Shown: piece by piece, positions 26,003-34,255 of the stretch | Layout: the number at the start of each line of letters is the position of its first letter | Position numbering within the stretch: position 1 is the stretch's first letter | Source of the DNA: Bacteroides propionicigenes | GTDB lineage: Bacteria > Bacteroidota > Bacteroidia > Bacteroidales > Bacteroidaceae | Direction: 5' to 3' | DNA length: 64,000 nt | Assembly: GCF_018390535.1 (NCBI RefSeq) | Contig: NZ_JAHBBW010000013.1 | Location: 1-64,000 of the forward strand | Position numbers and translations under genes: made by a program | Notes under the pieces: model-generated | Database searches by the model: none | The model's input: only the letters and a program-made list of their open reading frames with translations | What the model was told of the DNA's origin: nothing

Positions 26003-27355
26003 ATGATACAAGATTATATTGCAGAGAACGAATCCAAGATGCTGGAAGACTTATTCAGCCTTATCCGTATTCCCAGCATCAGTGCGAAGCCCGAACATCA
26101 CGATGATATGCTGGCGTGCGCCGAACGCTGGGCGCAACTATTGTTGGCAGCCGGCGCTGACGAAGCGTTGGTTATGCCCTCCGCAGGCAATCCCATCGTA
26201 TTCGGACAGAAAACCGTAGACCCGAAAGCCAAGACCGTATTAATATACGCCCACTATGACGTGATGCCCGCCGAACCGCTGGAGCTTTGGAAAAGCAATC
26301 CCTTTGAACCGGAAATACGTGACGGACACATCTGGGCACGTGGCGCAGACGATGATAAAGGCCAATCATTCATCCAAGTAAAGGCTTTTGAATACTTGGT
26401 GAAGAACAACCTGCTGACCCACAACGTAAAGTTCATCTTCGAAGGAGAAGAAGAAATCGGTTCACCCAGTCTTGAAGGATTCTGCCAAGAACATAAAGAG
26501 CTGTTGAAAGCCGACGTAATCCTCGTCTCCGACACCAGTATGCTGGGTGCAGACCTTCCCTCACTCACTACCGGACTGCGCGGGCTTGCCTATTGGGAAA
26601 TAGAAGTAACCGGTCCGAATCGCGACTTGCATTCCGGACACTTCGGCGGTGCAGTAGCCAACCCCATCAACGTGCTTTGCCGGATGATAAGCCAAGTGAC
26701 GGATGCGGACGGACGTATCACCGTACCGGGCTTCTACGACGATGTGGAAGAAGTGCCGCAGGCAGAACGTGAGATGATAGCGCATATCCCGTTTGATGAG
26801 GAGAAATATAAAAAGGCTATCGGCGTAAATGCCCTTTCCGGAGAAAAAGGTTACAGTACGCTGGAACGCAACAGTTGCCGTCCGTCTTTCGATGTATGCG
26901 GTATTTGGGGAGGTTATACGGGTGAAGGCTCTAAAACCGTGCTGCCCTCCAAAGCCTATGCCAAAGTATCATGCCGACTGGTTCCGCATCAGGAGCATCA
27001 TAAGATTTCGCAACAGTTCGCCGATTATATCATGAGTATAGCCCCCGATACCGTACAAGTAAAGGTTACTCCCATGCATGGCGGGCAAGGATATGTATGC
27101 CCCATTACGCTCCCCGCATACCAAGCCGCAGAGAAAGGCTTCACCAAAGCATTCGGAAAGAAACCGTTGGCAGTACGTCGCGGAGGAAGTATTCCTATAA
27201 TCTCTACTTTTGAACAGGTATTGGGAATAAAAACCGTACTGATGGGATTCGGTCTGGAGTCCAACGCCATTCATTCTCCCAACGAAAATATCCCGCTGGA
27301 TATTCTGCGGAAAGGTATTGAAGCGGTCGTAGAATTCCACTTGAATTACGAATAA
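26003..27355 (+). CDS. M20-family dipeptidase
   Basis: A di-zinc peptidase of 450 residues, probably cytosolic (no signal peptide). The metal ligands of the M20 family can be read: His in IYAHYDVMPAE, Asp in GADDDKGQ, the catalytic Glu and neighbour in EGEEEIGSPS, Asp in VSDTSML, and the C-terminal His in NAIHSPNENIP. A dimerisation (lid) domain lies between about residues 190 and 340. It probably cleaves dipeptides, as related ArgE/DapE/CPG2-type carnosinase-like enzymes do. It is not cotranscribed with the convergent topB gene. Confidence 0.92.
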   Translation: MIQDYIAENESKMLEDLFSLIRIPSISAKPEHHDDMLACAERWAQLLLAAGADEALVMPSAGNPIVFGQKTVDPKAKTVLIYAHYDVMPAEPLELWKSNPFEPEIRDGHIWARGADDDKGQSFIQVKAFEYLVKNNLLTHNVKFIFEGEEEIGSPSLEGFCQEHKELLKADVILVSDTSMLGADLPSLTTGLRGLAYWEIEVTGPNRDLHSGHFGGAVANPINVLCRMISQVTDADGRITVPGFYDDVEEVPQAEREMIAHIPFDEEKYKKAIGVNALSGEKGYSTLERNSCRPSFDVCGIWGGYTGEGSKTVLPSKAYAKVSCRLVPHQEHHKISQQFADYIMSIAPDTVQVKVTPMHGGQGYVCPITLPAYQAAEKGFTKAFGKKPLAVRRGGSIPIISTFEQVLGIKTVLMGFGLESNAIHSPNENIPLDILRKGIEAVVEFHLNYE

Positions 27356-27391
27356 AGCTGAGAGCACAGAGGGGACTGTATCTCTGTGCCT

Positions 27392-29533
27392 CTATTCAAA
27401 CGGCTTGCGGAATGTACATCCGCTCCTCCATTCGGAACAGCCGTAAGCCGTTTTTCCTTTAATAACCGTTCCCTTTCCGCAAAGCGGACAAGGTTGTCCT
27501 ACCAGCGCATCGGTCGTTTGCTCCGCTTTCTTTGCTGCGGGCTTTCGCGGCGCTCTTTTCTTTGGCTCTTTTTTCGGTTTATCGGCAGCGGAAGCTGATG
27601 CTGCAGAAGTCTTTTCACCCTTTTCGGGTACAGGAGTTTGTATGGTGATATGGCGGTTACTGTTATCGGAAAGTACACTCATCACAATCTCCGATACCAT
27701 TTGCTTCAACTCCTCCAGAAACTGCGAAGCACTAAATGTTTTTTTCTCAATCTTGCGCAACTTCTGTTCCCATTCTCCAGTAAGTTGAGCTGATTTCAAC
27801 AATTCTTCATGAATAATCTGAATCAACTCTACCCCCGTAGGAGTAGCAATCAGATTCTTTTTCTCCTTGCGGATATAATTACGTTTAAAGAGCGTTTCGA
27901 TAATGGCGGCGCGGGTAGAAGGGCGGCCTATACCGTTTTCTTTCAGAGCATCGCGCAGTTCGTCATTATCCACCAGCTTACCGGCAGTTTCCATGGCACG
28001 CAACAAAGTAGCCTCGGTATAAGGGCGTGGCGGTTGCGTCCACTTCTCGTATAAGTCCGGCAAGTGCGGGCCGTTCTCTCCCGCCACAAATGCAGGAAGC
28101 ACGTTTTCATCTTCTCCGCCTTTCTCTTCTTTTTCTTCTTGCGATTGTGCCGAGGGTGTACCAAAGACCACACGCCAACCGGGTTCCAATATCTGCTTGC
28201 CCGAAACTTTAAATTCAATCTGCTCCACCTCACCTATTACCGTAGTCGTTGCAAACAAACAGTCCGGATAGAACACGGCAATGAAGCGGCGCGCAATGAG
28301 ATCGAATACACGTCGTTCCATATCCGTCAGGTTCTGAGGGGGCTGACCGGTAGGTATAATGGCATGGTGATCCGTCACCTTCGAGTTGTCGAACACCTTT
28401 TTCGATTTCGGCAACGTAGCTCCGTCCAACGGAGCGATCAATGTTTGATAGTCCCGCAACCCCTTCAGTATGCCGGGACACTTGGGATAGATATCATCAC
28501 TCAGGAAAGTGGTATCGACACGCGGATAGGTCGTTACTTTCTTCTCGTACAGCGACTGGATGGTTTTCAGCGTCTCGTCGGCGGAAAAAGCAAACTTCTT
28601 GTTACACTCCACCTGCAGGGAAGTCAAGTCGAACAACCGAGGCGGGGCCTCTTTACCGTTCTTGCGGGTGACGTTTGTGACAGTAAAAGGAGAGTTCTTT
28701 ATCTGCTCCAGCAAAGCCATTCCACGCTCCCTGTCCGTGATAGGCTCTATTCCCCGGTTTTCTTCGGGTTTTGCGGCTTTGGCGGCAGCGCCTTCTTTCT
28801 GTTTTTCGGCTTCCAGTACCAGTTCTTCATCGCTCTTGCGGAGAATGGCCGAAAAGGTGGTATCACGATACACCGTCTTCAATTCCCAGTATTGTTTGGG
28901 GACAAAGTTCTGTATCTCAAGCTGGCGGTTCACGATTAGCGCCAATGTAGGCGTTTGTACCCGTCCGATAGAAAGTACCTGCCGGTTCTGACCGTACTTC
29001 ATGGTGTACAGGCGGGTGGCGTTCATCCCCAACAGCCAGTCACCGATGGCACGCGAAAGACCTGCTTCGTACAGAGGTTGGAAATCGGATGCGTCCCTCA
29101 GCTTGGCAAACCCCTCACGGATAGCTTCTTCCGTCAGCGAGGAAATCCACAGACGCTTCACCGGACAACGCGCACCGGCTTTCTGCATCACCCAACGCTG
29201 AATGAGCTCTCCCTCTTGTCCGGCATCACCGCAGTTTATAATCATATCGGCATGCTGCATGAGGTTCTCAATCACGCGAAACTGGCGTTCGTATGTAGGG
29301 TTGCTGATAAGTTTGATACCGAAACGGGGCGGCACCATAGGCAGACTGCCCAAGCTCCACGACTTCCAGTTGGGAGTGTATTCGTGCGGTTCTTTCAGTG
29401 TACAGAGGTGGCCAAACGTCCAGGTCACCTGGTATCCGTTTCCTTCGATGTATCCGTCTTTCTTATCTTTCGCTCCGAGTACATCGGCTATGTCACGCGC
29501 CACAGAAGGCTTTTCGGCTATACAAACTATCAT
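27392..29533 (-). CDS. topB: DNA topoisomerase III
   Basis: A type IA topoisomerase of 713 residues that relaxes or decatenates DNA through a 5'-phosphotyrosine. The TOPRIM domain at the N-terminus has the Glu of CIAEKPSVARDIA and the acidic motif GDAGQEGELIQRW. The catalytic Tyr is Y336 in VTTYPRVDTTFL. The C-terminal end has a single zinc-finger-like motif (CPLCGKG...YGCSEWRSGC), preceded by a lysine/alanine-rich linker. The length suits the TopB group found both in chromosomes and conjugative elements. No transfer genes are adjacent, so it is taken as the chromosomal copy. Confidence 0.93.
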   Translation of the reverse strand: MIVCIAEKPSVARDIADVLGAKDKKDGYIEGNGYQVTWTFGHLCTLKEPHEYTPNWKSWSLGSLPMVPPRFGIKLISNPTYERQFRVIENLMQHADMIINCGDAGQEGELIQRWVMQKAGARCPVKRLWISSLTEEAIREGFAKLRDASDFQPLYEAGLSRAIGDWLLGMNATRLYTMKYGQNRQVLSIGRVQTPTLALIVNRQLEIQNFVPKQYWELKTVYRDTTFSAILRKSDEELVLEAEKQKEGAAAKAAKPEENRGIEPITDRERGMALLEQIKNSPFTVTNVTRKNGKEAPPRLFDLTSLQVECNKKFAFSADETLKTIQSLYEKKVTTYPRVDTTFLSDDIYPKCPGILKGLRDYQTLIAPLDGATLPKSKKVFDNSKVTDHHAIIPTGQPPQNLTDMERRVFDLIARRFIAVFYPDCLFATTTVIGEVEQIEFKVSGKQILEPGWRVVFGTPSAQSQEEKEEKGGEDENVLPAFVAGENGPHLPDLYEKWTQPPRPYTEATLLRAMETAGKLVDNDELRDALKENGIGRPSTRAAIIETLFKRNYIRKEKKNLIATPTGVELIQIIHEELLKSAQLTGEWEQKLRKIEKKTFSASQFLEELKQMVSEIVMSVLSDNSNRHITIQTPVPEKGEKTSAASASAADKPKKEPKKRAPRKPAAKKAEQTTDALVGQPCPLCGKGTVIKGKTAYGCSEWRSGCTFRKPFE

Positions 29534-29555
29534 TCATTTTTCTCTTTAGTCGGGA

Positions 29556-29563
29556 CAAAGATA
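29556..29563 (-). promoter_or_regulatory. -7 promoter element (TATCTTTG) of topB
   Basis: An exact TAnnTTTG match on the minus strand, 22 bp before the topB start codon. No -33 TTTG at the right distance. Confidence 0.55.
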
Positions 29564-29662
29564 ATGCAAAAATTCGATTAAGCGAGTTTAGGGATTAACT
29601 TGTTCCCTTATTCAAACACAGAGACACTGAGACACAGAGATTTTGAAAAACGACTTTTATAC

Positions 29663-29750
29663 TATCTGTCATTCAGAGCGAAGCGAAGAATCTACTCTCT
29701 TAATGTATACACAGAAAGGAGATTCTTCGCTTCGCTCTGAATGACAGATA
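29663..29750. repeat. Perfect 31-bp inverted repeat
   Basis: The arms are 29663-29693 and 29720-29750 with a 26-nt loop; the left arm starts TATCTGTCATTCAGAGCGAA. There are no mismatches. It sits in the gap between topB and the PUL, about 300 bp before the sulfatase gene. The arm sequence is of a kind found dispersed between genes in many Bacteroidota, so it is probably an extragenic repeat and may insulate the PUL. Confidence 0.88.
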
Positions 29751-29809
29751 CTCTTGATATAAATTAAATTCCAATACTTACTTATCTCCGTGCCTCTGTA
29801 TTCACCTTT

Positions 29810-29916
29810 AGCACAAATTTAAAAGCGAACTGTACAAAATTGACAATCAAATGCACATTCCGTATCATAAAAAAAACATTAGCGTTCATCTATACGTAGA
29901 GAAAAGCGTAATTTAG
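29810..29916 (+). promoter_or_regulatory. PUL operator and promoter, site A (sulfatase-lyase unit)
   Basis: Half-sites begin at 29810 (AGCACAAAT) and 29831 (TGTACAAAA), 21 bp apart, with a weak third (TGCACATTC) at 29852. AAAAGC follows the first half-site. The -7-like TAATTTAG is at 29909, 70 bp after the end of the second half-site. The spacing and sequence match the other five sites in this locus. Confidence 0.7.
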
Positions 29917-29961
29917 CAATCGTGGAAATAGCCTCTGAAATCAATTATAAAAACTAATAAT

Positions 29962-31344
29962 ATGGTAAAACAAATCTCAATGAAGCACATAGCTTGCCTA
30001 TCCCTGCTAAGTTCATCAATGGCATACGCTGCCGAACGTCCCAACATCATTTACATCTTCACCGACCAGCATACGGCAAATGCCATGAGTTGTGCCGGAA
30101 ACCCGGACCTGCATACACCGAATCTGGACAGGCTCGCTGCTGCCGGCATCATGTTCCAAAACGCTTACTGTACCGCTCCGCTCAGCGGTCCTTCACGCGG
30201 CGCCATGTTTACAGGACACTATCCCGATGCGGTAGGATTATCAATCAACGGCGCTCCAATGCCCGATTCCCTTCAGACACAAACATTGGGCACGCTTGTC
30301 AAGAATGCCGGGTATGAATGCGCATACGGTGGCAAATGGCACGTACCCGAACTGGATATCCCCGACAAACAACGCGGCTTCGACCAACTGTACAAACACA
30401 GCGACGACGGACTGGCGGAGGCCTGTGTGCAATTCCTTTCCAAGAAGCACAACAAGCCTTTCTTCTTGGTAGCTTCATTCGACAATCCGCACAATGTTTG
30501 CGAATATGCACGCAGCCAAAACCTGCCCTACGGCAATATCGGTATACCGGAGATACGTAACTGTCCGGGACTGCCCGCCAACTTCGCCAAGAACCCCTAC
30601 GATGCCGATGTCCTTGAAAACGAGAGAGCCAACAATTTCAATGTCTACCCCACCGCTACCTTTACCCCCGAAGATTGGCGTATGTACCGCTACACGTACT
30701 ACCGCTTGGTAGAGAAAGTAGACCGTGAAATCGGCAAGATAGTCGATGCCATTGACAAGAACAACCTTTGGGAGAATACCGTTGTCATCTTCTCCAGCGA
30801 CCATGGAGACGGACTGGGCGCCCATCACTGGAACCAGAAATCGGCTTTATACGAGGAAGTGGTAAACATTCCGTTCATCGTAACCCTGCCGGGCAAGAAA
30901 CATGCAGGCAAGCAATTGCCGCAACTCATCAGCAACGGAGTAGATTTCTTCGCCACCATCTGCGACTGGACAGGTGCTAAAAAACCTAAAGGCACTGCCG
31001 GAAAATCATTCCGTAAAGTGGCCGAAGAAGGTAACCCGCAAGCTCCCCATCAGGATTACGTCATCACCGAGACACGCTTCGACAGCAGCAAGACGCGAGG
31101 TTGGATGGTACGTACCGCACGTTATAAATATGTATTGTACGACAAAGGCAGACATCGCGAACAACTGTTCGACATGGAGAACGACAGGGGTGAAACAAGA
31201 AATCTCATGATGGAAAACGCTTACGAGAAAGTGGCGCAGCAACATCGTGACATTCTTGAAAAGTATATGAATACCCATAAGATTAAGCCGACACGTCCCA
31301 AACTGCATGATGTACCGGGAAAGGTGCTTCCTAAAAAAGGCTAA
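29962..31344 (+). CDS. Ser-type S1 family sulfatase, exported
   Basis: Hydrolyses sulfate esters on the PUL substrate. It has 460 residues with a signal peptide of about 23 residues ending AYAA. The formylglycine motif is SGPSRGAMFTG with Ser75 as the residue to be oxidised; the Cys at 70 is not in the right register. Ser-type sites need an anaerobic radical-SAM maturase, and no such gene is in the window. Metal-binding residues in FTDQH near the N-terminus and SSDHGDGLG are intact, and the GKWH motif is present. It is the first gene of a unit with the lyase 62 bp downstream and is preceded by a PUL operator. Sulfatase subfamily and regiospecificity cannot be read from sequence alone. Confidence 0.92.
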   Translation: MVKQISMKHIACLSLLSSSMAYAAERPNIIYIFTDQHTANAMSCAGNPDLHTPNLDRLAAAGIMFQNAYCTAPLSGPSRGAMFTGHYPDAVGLSINGAPMPDSLQTQTLGTLVKNAGYECAYGGKWHVPELDIPDKQRGFDQLYKHSDDGLAEACVQFLSKKHNKPFFLVASFDNPHNVCEYARSQNLPYGNIGIPEIRNCPGLPANFAKNPYDADVLENERANNFNVYPTATFTPEDWRMYRYTYYRLVEKVDREIGKIVDAIDKNNLWENTVVIFSSDHGDGLGAHHWNQKSALYEEVVNIPFIVTLPGKKHAGKQLPQLISNGVDFFATICDWTGAKKPKGTAGKSFRKVAEEGNPQAPHQDYVITETRFDSSKTRGWMVRTARYKYVLYDKGRHREQLFDMENDRGETRNLMMENAYEKVAQQHRDILEKYMNTHKIKPTRPKLHDVPGKVLPKKG

Positions 31345-31406
31345 TTATCAAGCGGCGTATAAATAATAGTACTTTCACTCATCTTATTTTTGTAATACCC
31401 AATTAA

Positions 31407-34037
31407 ATGAACAAGATTCTATCCATTACTCTCCTCTCCCTTCTACCCCTCTGCGCACAGGCACAGGCAGTCGGAAAGGCAACCGTCAAACTCTCCGACA
31501 CGACACTGATGCACGAAATGCGTGCAACTCCTTCACCGCTGAACGGCGCTTCGGTCAGCGACCGCGCCGTATCCTTTCAATGGCAGCTACCGGCAAGCCT
31601 CAACATACTGCGAAGCGGTCTGGACGGGACAGAAGAGAATCCTCCTCAAAAAGAAACAGACAAAAGTAAATTACGCTATTTCCTTCGCTATTCACAAAGC
31701 CCGGCATTTGAACAGGAAAGCACCGTACAAGTAGAAACACGCTGGCCCTTTTTCAATCCCGAACAAGACCTTACTCCGGGCACATGGTACTGGCAATACG
31801 GCTATGTTACGGATGGCAAAGCCGAATGGAGCGAAACCTTGCAATTTACGGTAAAAACCAATCCCCAAAAGTTCTGTCCTCCTGCTTTAGCAACCGTATT
31901 GAAAGCGCTGCCCGCTCATCACCCCCGCATATGGCTCGACAAGGATGAATGGAACAGTTTCATAAAACGCAGCGAAGGAAAAGCCGAACGCACTACTTAC
32001 CTCAAACGCGCCAAGAAAGTACTCGTCACTCCGATGAAGTCCGTGAACGATATCAATTCAGACTTAGCGAAAGGACTGACCAACGAAGTACAGAAAAGCG
32101 CCATGCTCACTCGCGAAAGCCGCCGCATCATCGACGGTGAAGAAGCCAATACGGACGTGCTGATTCGTGCCTATCTGCTCACCAAAGACCGCCGTTATGC
32201 CGATGAAGCCATCAAACGTGTCAAGGAAATGGTAACTTGGGGAGACAACAAGAATGTAGTGGGCGACTTCAATGAAGCCACCCTTCTTTCGCTCTGCTCT
32301 ATGGCATACGACGCTCTATACGATACTTTGGATGACACCACCCGCAAGTTCCTGCTGAACGAAATACGAAAGTCCGGCAACAGTATGTTCCTGCACGACA
32401 TCAATCGTTTGGAAAACCACATCGCCGACAACCACGTATGGCAAATGACCTTCCGCATCCTTACCATGGCAGCCTTTACCGTTTATGGCGAACTGCCCGA
32501 AGCCGATATGTGGACGGACTATTGCTATAACCTGTGGCTCGCCCGTTTCCCCGGTCTGAACAAGGATGGAGCTTGGCATAACGGTGACTCCTACTTCGGT
32601 GTCAATTTCCGCACACTCATAGAAGTACCATATTTCTATACCCGCCTTACCGGTTACAATTACTTCTCCGATTCCTGGTATCAGGGAAATGCGCTGTATG
32701 TCATCTACCAGCAACCGCCATTTTCCAAATCGGGTGGCAACGGCAGCTCACATCAGAACATTCTCACCCCGAACGGTACGCGTGTAGGCTATGCCGATGC
32801 TTTGGCACGTATGACAGGCAACACCTATGCAGCAGATTATGTACGTCATATCAGTGCCCGCCAACCCGATATTCTCGAACAGGGAAGCACCTCAAAAGCC
32901 GGAGGTCTGGCATGGTTCCGCCTTCAATGCGACAAGCCTCTGCCCAACGGACCGGGATTGAAAGACCTGCCGATGGGACACGTATTCCCGCAAAGCGGAC
33001 TGGCTTCTTTCTCCACCGACTTGGACGACACCCGCAAAAGCGCCATGCTCAGTTTTCGCAGCAGCCCCTATGGCAGCACTTCGCACGCCATAGCCAACCA
33101 GAATGCTTTCAATACTTTCTGGAACGGACAGCCGCTCTTTTACAGCAGCGGACATCACATCAGCTTCACCGACAAGCACAGTGTTTATTGCCACCGTGCC
33201 ACACGTGCCCACAACTCCATTCTGGTAAACGGCATGGGTCAACGCATAGGAACAGAAGGTTACGGCTGGATACCCCGCCACTATGTCAGTGACAGGATTA
33301 GCTATGTCGCAGGCGACGCATCCAACGCTTATGGAAAAGTTATCTCTCCGCTGTGGCTGCTACGCGGCAAACAAAGCCATCTGGAATACTCCCCCGAAAA
33401 CGGCTGGGACGAAACAGGCTTAAAGACATTCCGCCGCCACATCGTAACCTTGGGCAAGAGCGGCTATTCGTTCATTTATGATGAACTGGAAGCTGCCGAA
33501 CCCGTAACTTGGAGCTACCTGCTGCACACCGTCACCAATCCGATGAGCGTGGACAAGGCCAAAGAATACGTACACATACAAGCCACCAGCAAAGACGGTG
33601 TATCGGACGCCTACCTCTTCTCTGCCGGAACACTGAAGACAGACACCACCGACCGGTTCTTTGTTCCTGCCGTCAACTGGCTGCGTGCAGACGAGAAAGG
33701 TAATTTCAAGCCATACCCCAATCACTGGCACTTCACCGCCACATCGGAGAAACAGAAGGTATATCGTTTCGCAACAATTGTATATACACACGCCAAAGCC
33801 GACAACACGGAAAGCGCCCAAACCGCTCCCCGAAAACTGAAAGACGGCAGCATCCAAGTAGGTGACTGGAATATCCGCGCGAACATCTCCACTGCCGGAA
33901 AGCCCTCCTTTGAAGTAAAAAATACGCGCAAAGGCTACAATGCAAGCGTAAGCTATAAGGATTACGGGGCAACCGTGATACATGACAATGGCAAGAAAAC
34001 AACACTGAAAGACGAAATTCCGGAACTGGAAATCTAA
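31407..34037 (+). CDS. Heparinase II/III-type polysaccharide lyase with DUF4962 (paralogue 1)
   Basis: An exported polysaccharide lyase of 876 residues, with a Sec signal ending AQAQA and no lipobox, so probably periplasmic. It has an N-terminal DUF4962 beta domain (WYWQYGYVTDGKAEWSE), an alpha/alpha toroid from about 150 to 500 with ENHIADNHVWQ and DGAWHNGDSYFGVN, and a heparinase II/III beta-sandwich after that with SFRSSPYGSTSHAIANQNAF, RAHNSILVNGMGQR and GDASNAYG. The pattern fits lyases that eliminate at uronic acids through a Tyr/His pair. It is the most divergent of four paralogues here. CAZy families such as PL33, PL35 and PL37 have this architecture, and I cannot choose between them. 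It is cotranscribed with the sulfatase. Confidence 0.86.
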   Translation: MNKILSITLLSLLPLCAQAQAVGKATVKLSDTTLMHEMRATPSPLNGASVSDRAVSFQWQLPASLNILRSGLDGTEENPPQKETDKSKLRYFLRYSQSPAFEQESTVQVETRWPFFNPEQDLTPGTWYWQYGYVTDGKAEWSETLQFTVKTNPQKFCPPALATVLKALPAHHPRIWLDKDEWNSFIKRSEGKAERTTYLKRAKKVLVTPMKSVNDINSDLAKGLTNEVQKSAMLTRESRRIIDGEEANTDVLIRAYLLTKDRRYADEAIKRVKEMVTWGDNKNVVGDFNEATLLSLCSMAYDALYDTLDDTTRKFLLNEIRKSGNSMFLHDINRLENHIADNHVWQMTFRILTMAAFTVYGELPEADMWTDYCYNLWLARFPGLNKDGAWHNGDSYFGVNFRTLIEVPYFYTRLTGYNYFSDSWYQGNALYVIYQQPPFSKSGGNGSSHQNILTPNGTRVGYADALARMTGNTYAADYVRHISARQPDILEQGSTSKAGGLAWFRLQCDKPLPNGPGLKDLPMGHVFPQSGLASFSTDLDDTRKSAMLSFRSSPYGSTSHAIANQNAFNTFWNGQPLFYSSGHHISFTDKHSVYCHRATRAHNSILVNGMGQRIGTEGYGWIPRHYVSDRISYVAGDASNAYGKVISPLWLLRGKQSHLEYSPENGWDETGLKTFRRHIVTLGKSGYSFIYDELEAAEPVTWSYLLHTVTNPMSVDKAKEYVHIQATSKDGVSDAYLFSAGTLKTDTTDRFFVPAVNWLRADEKGNFKPYPNHWHFTATSEKQKVYRFATIVYTHAKADNTESAQTAPRKLKDGSIQVGDWNIRANISTAGKPSFEVKNTRKGYNASVSYKDYGATVIHDNGKKTTLKDEIPELEI

Positions 34038-34067
34038 AGAGTTGAAAGTTATTAGACTTTCAACTCT
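34038..34067 (+). terminator. Hairpin after the first lyase gene
   Basis: AGAGTTGAAAGT and ACTTTCAACTCT form a 12-bp perfect stem starting at the stop codon of the lyase gene. It lacks a strong T run, so termination may be partial. Confidence 0.55.
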
Positions 34068-34099
34068 CAACCTTTAACTCTCAACTCTTTCGGCTTCTT

Positions 34100-34206
34100 T
34101 GTACAGAAATGAAAGCTGTATGCACAAAACTGAAAGCTAAATCAACACTCCACAACTTTTACAAGACACTACAAAAAGACCGGCACACAGAAAATCCATA
34201 ATTTAG
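34100..34206 (+). promoter_or_regulatory. PUL operator and promoter, site B (SusCD-lyase unit)
   Basis: Half-sites TGTACAGAAATGAAAGC at 34100 and TGCACAAAACTGAAAGC at 34121 are the clearest copies, 21 bp apart. The -7-like TAATTTAG is at 34199, 70 bp after the second 9-mer, the same as at sites A, D and E. Its sequence is identical to the -7 of site A. Confidence 0.78.
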
Positions 34207-34255
34207 CATCTGAAAAATTAGTGATAACAAATATCATACTATTAAGATTCTAAAT

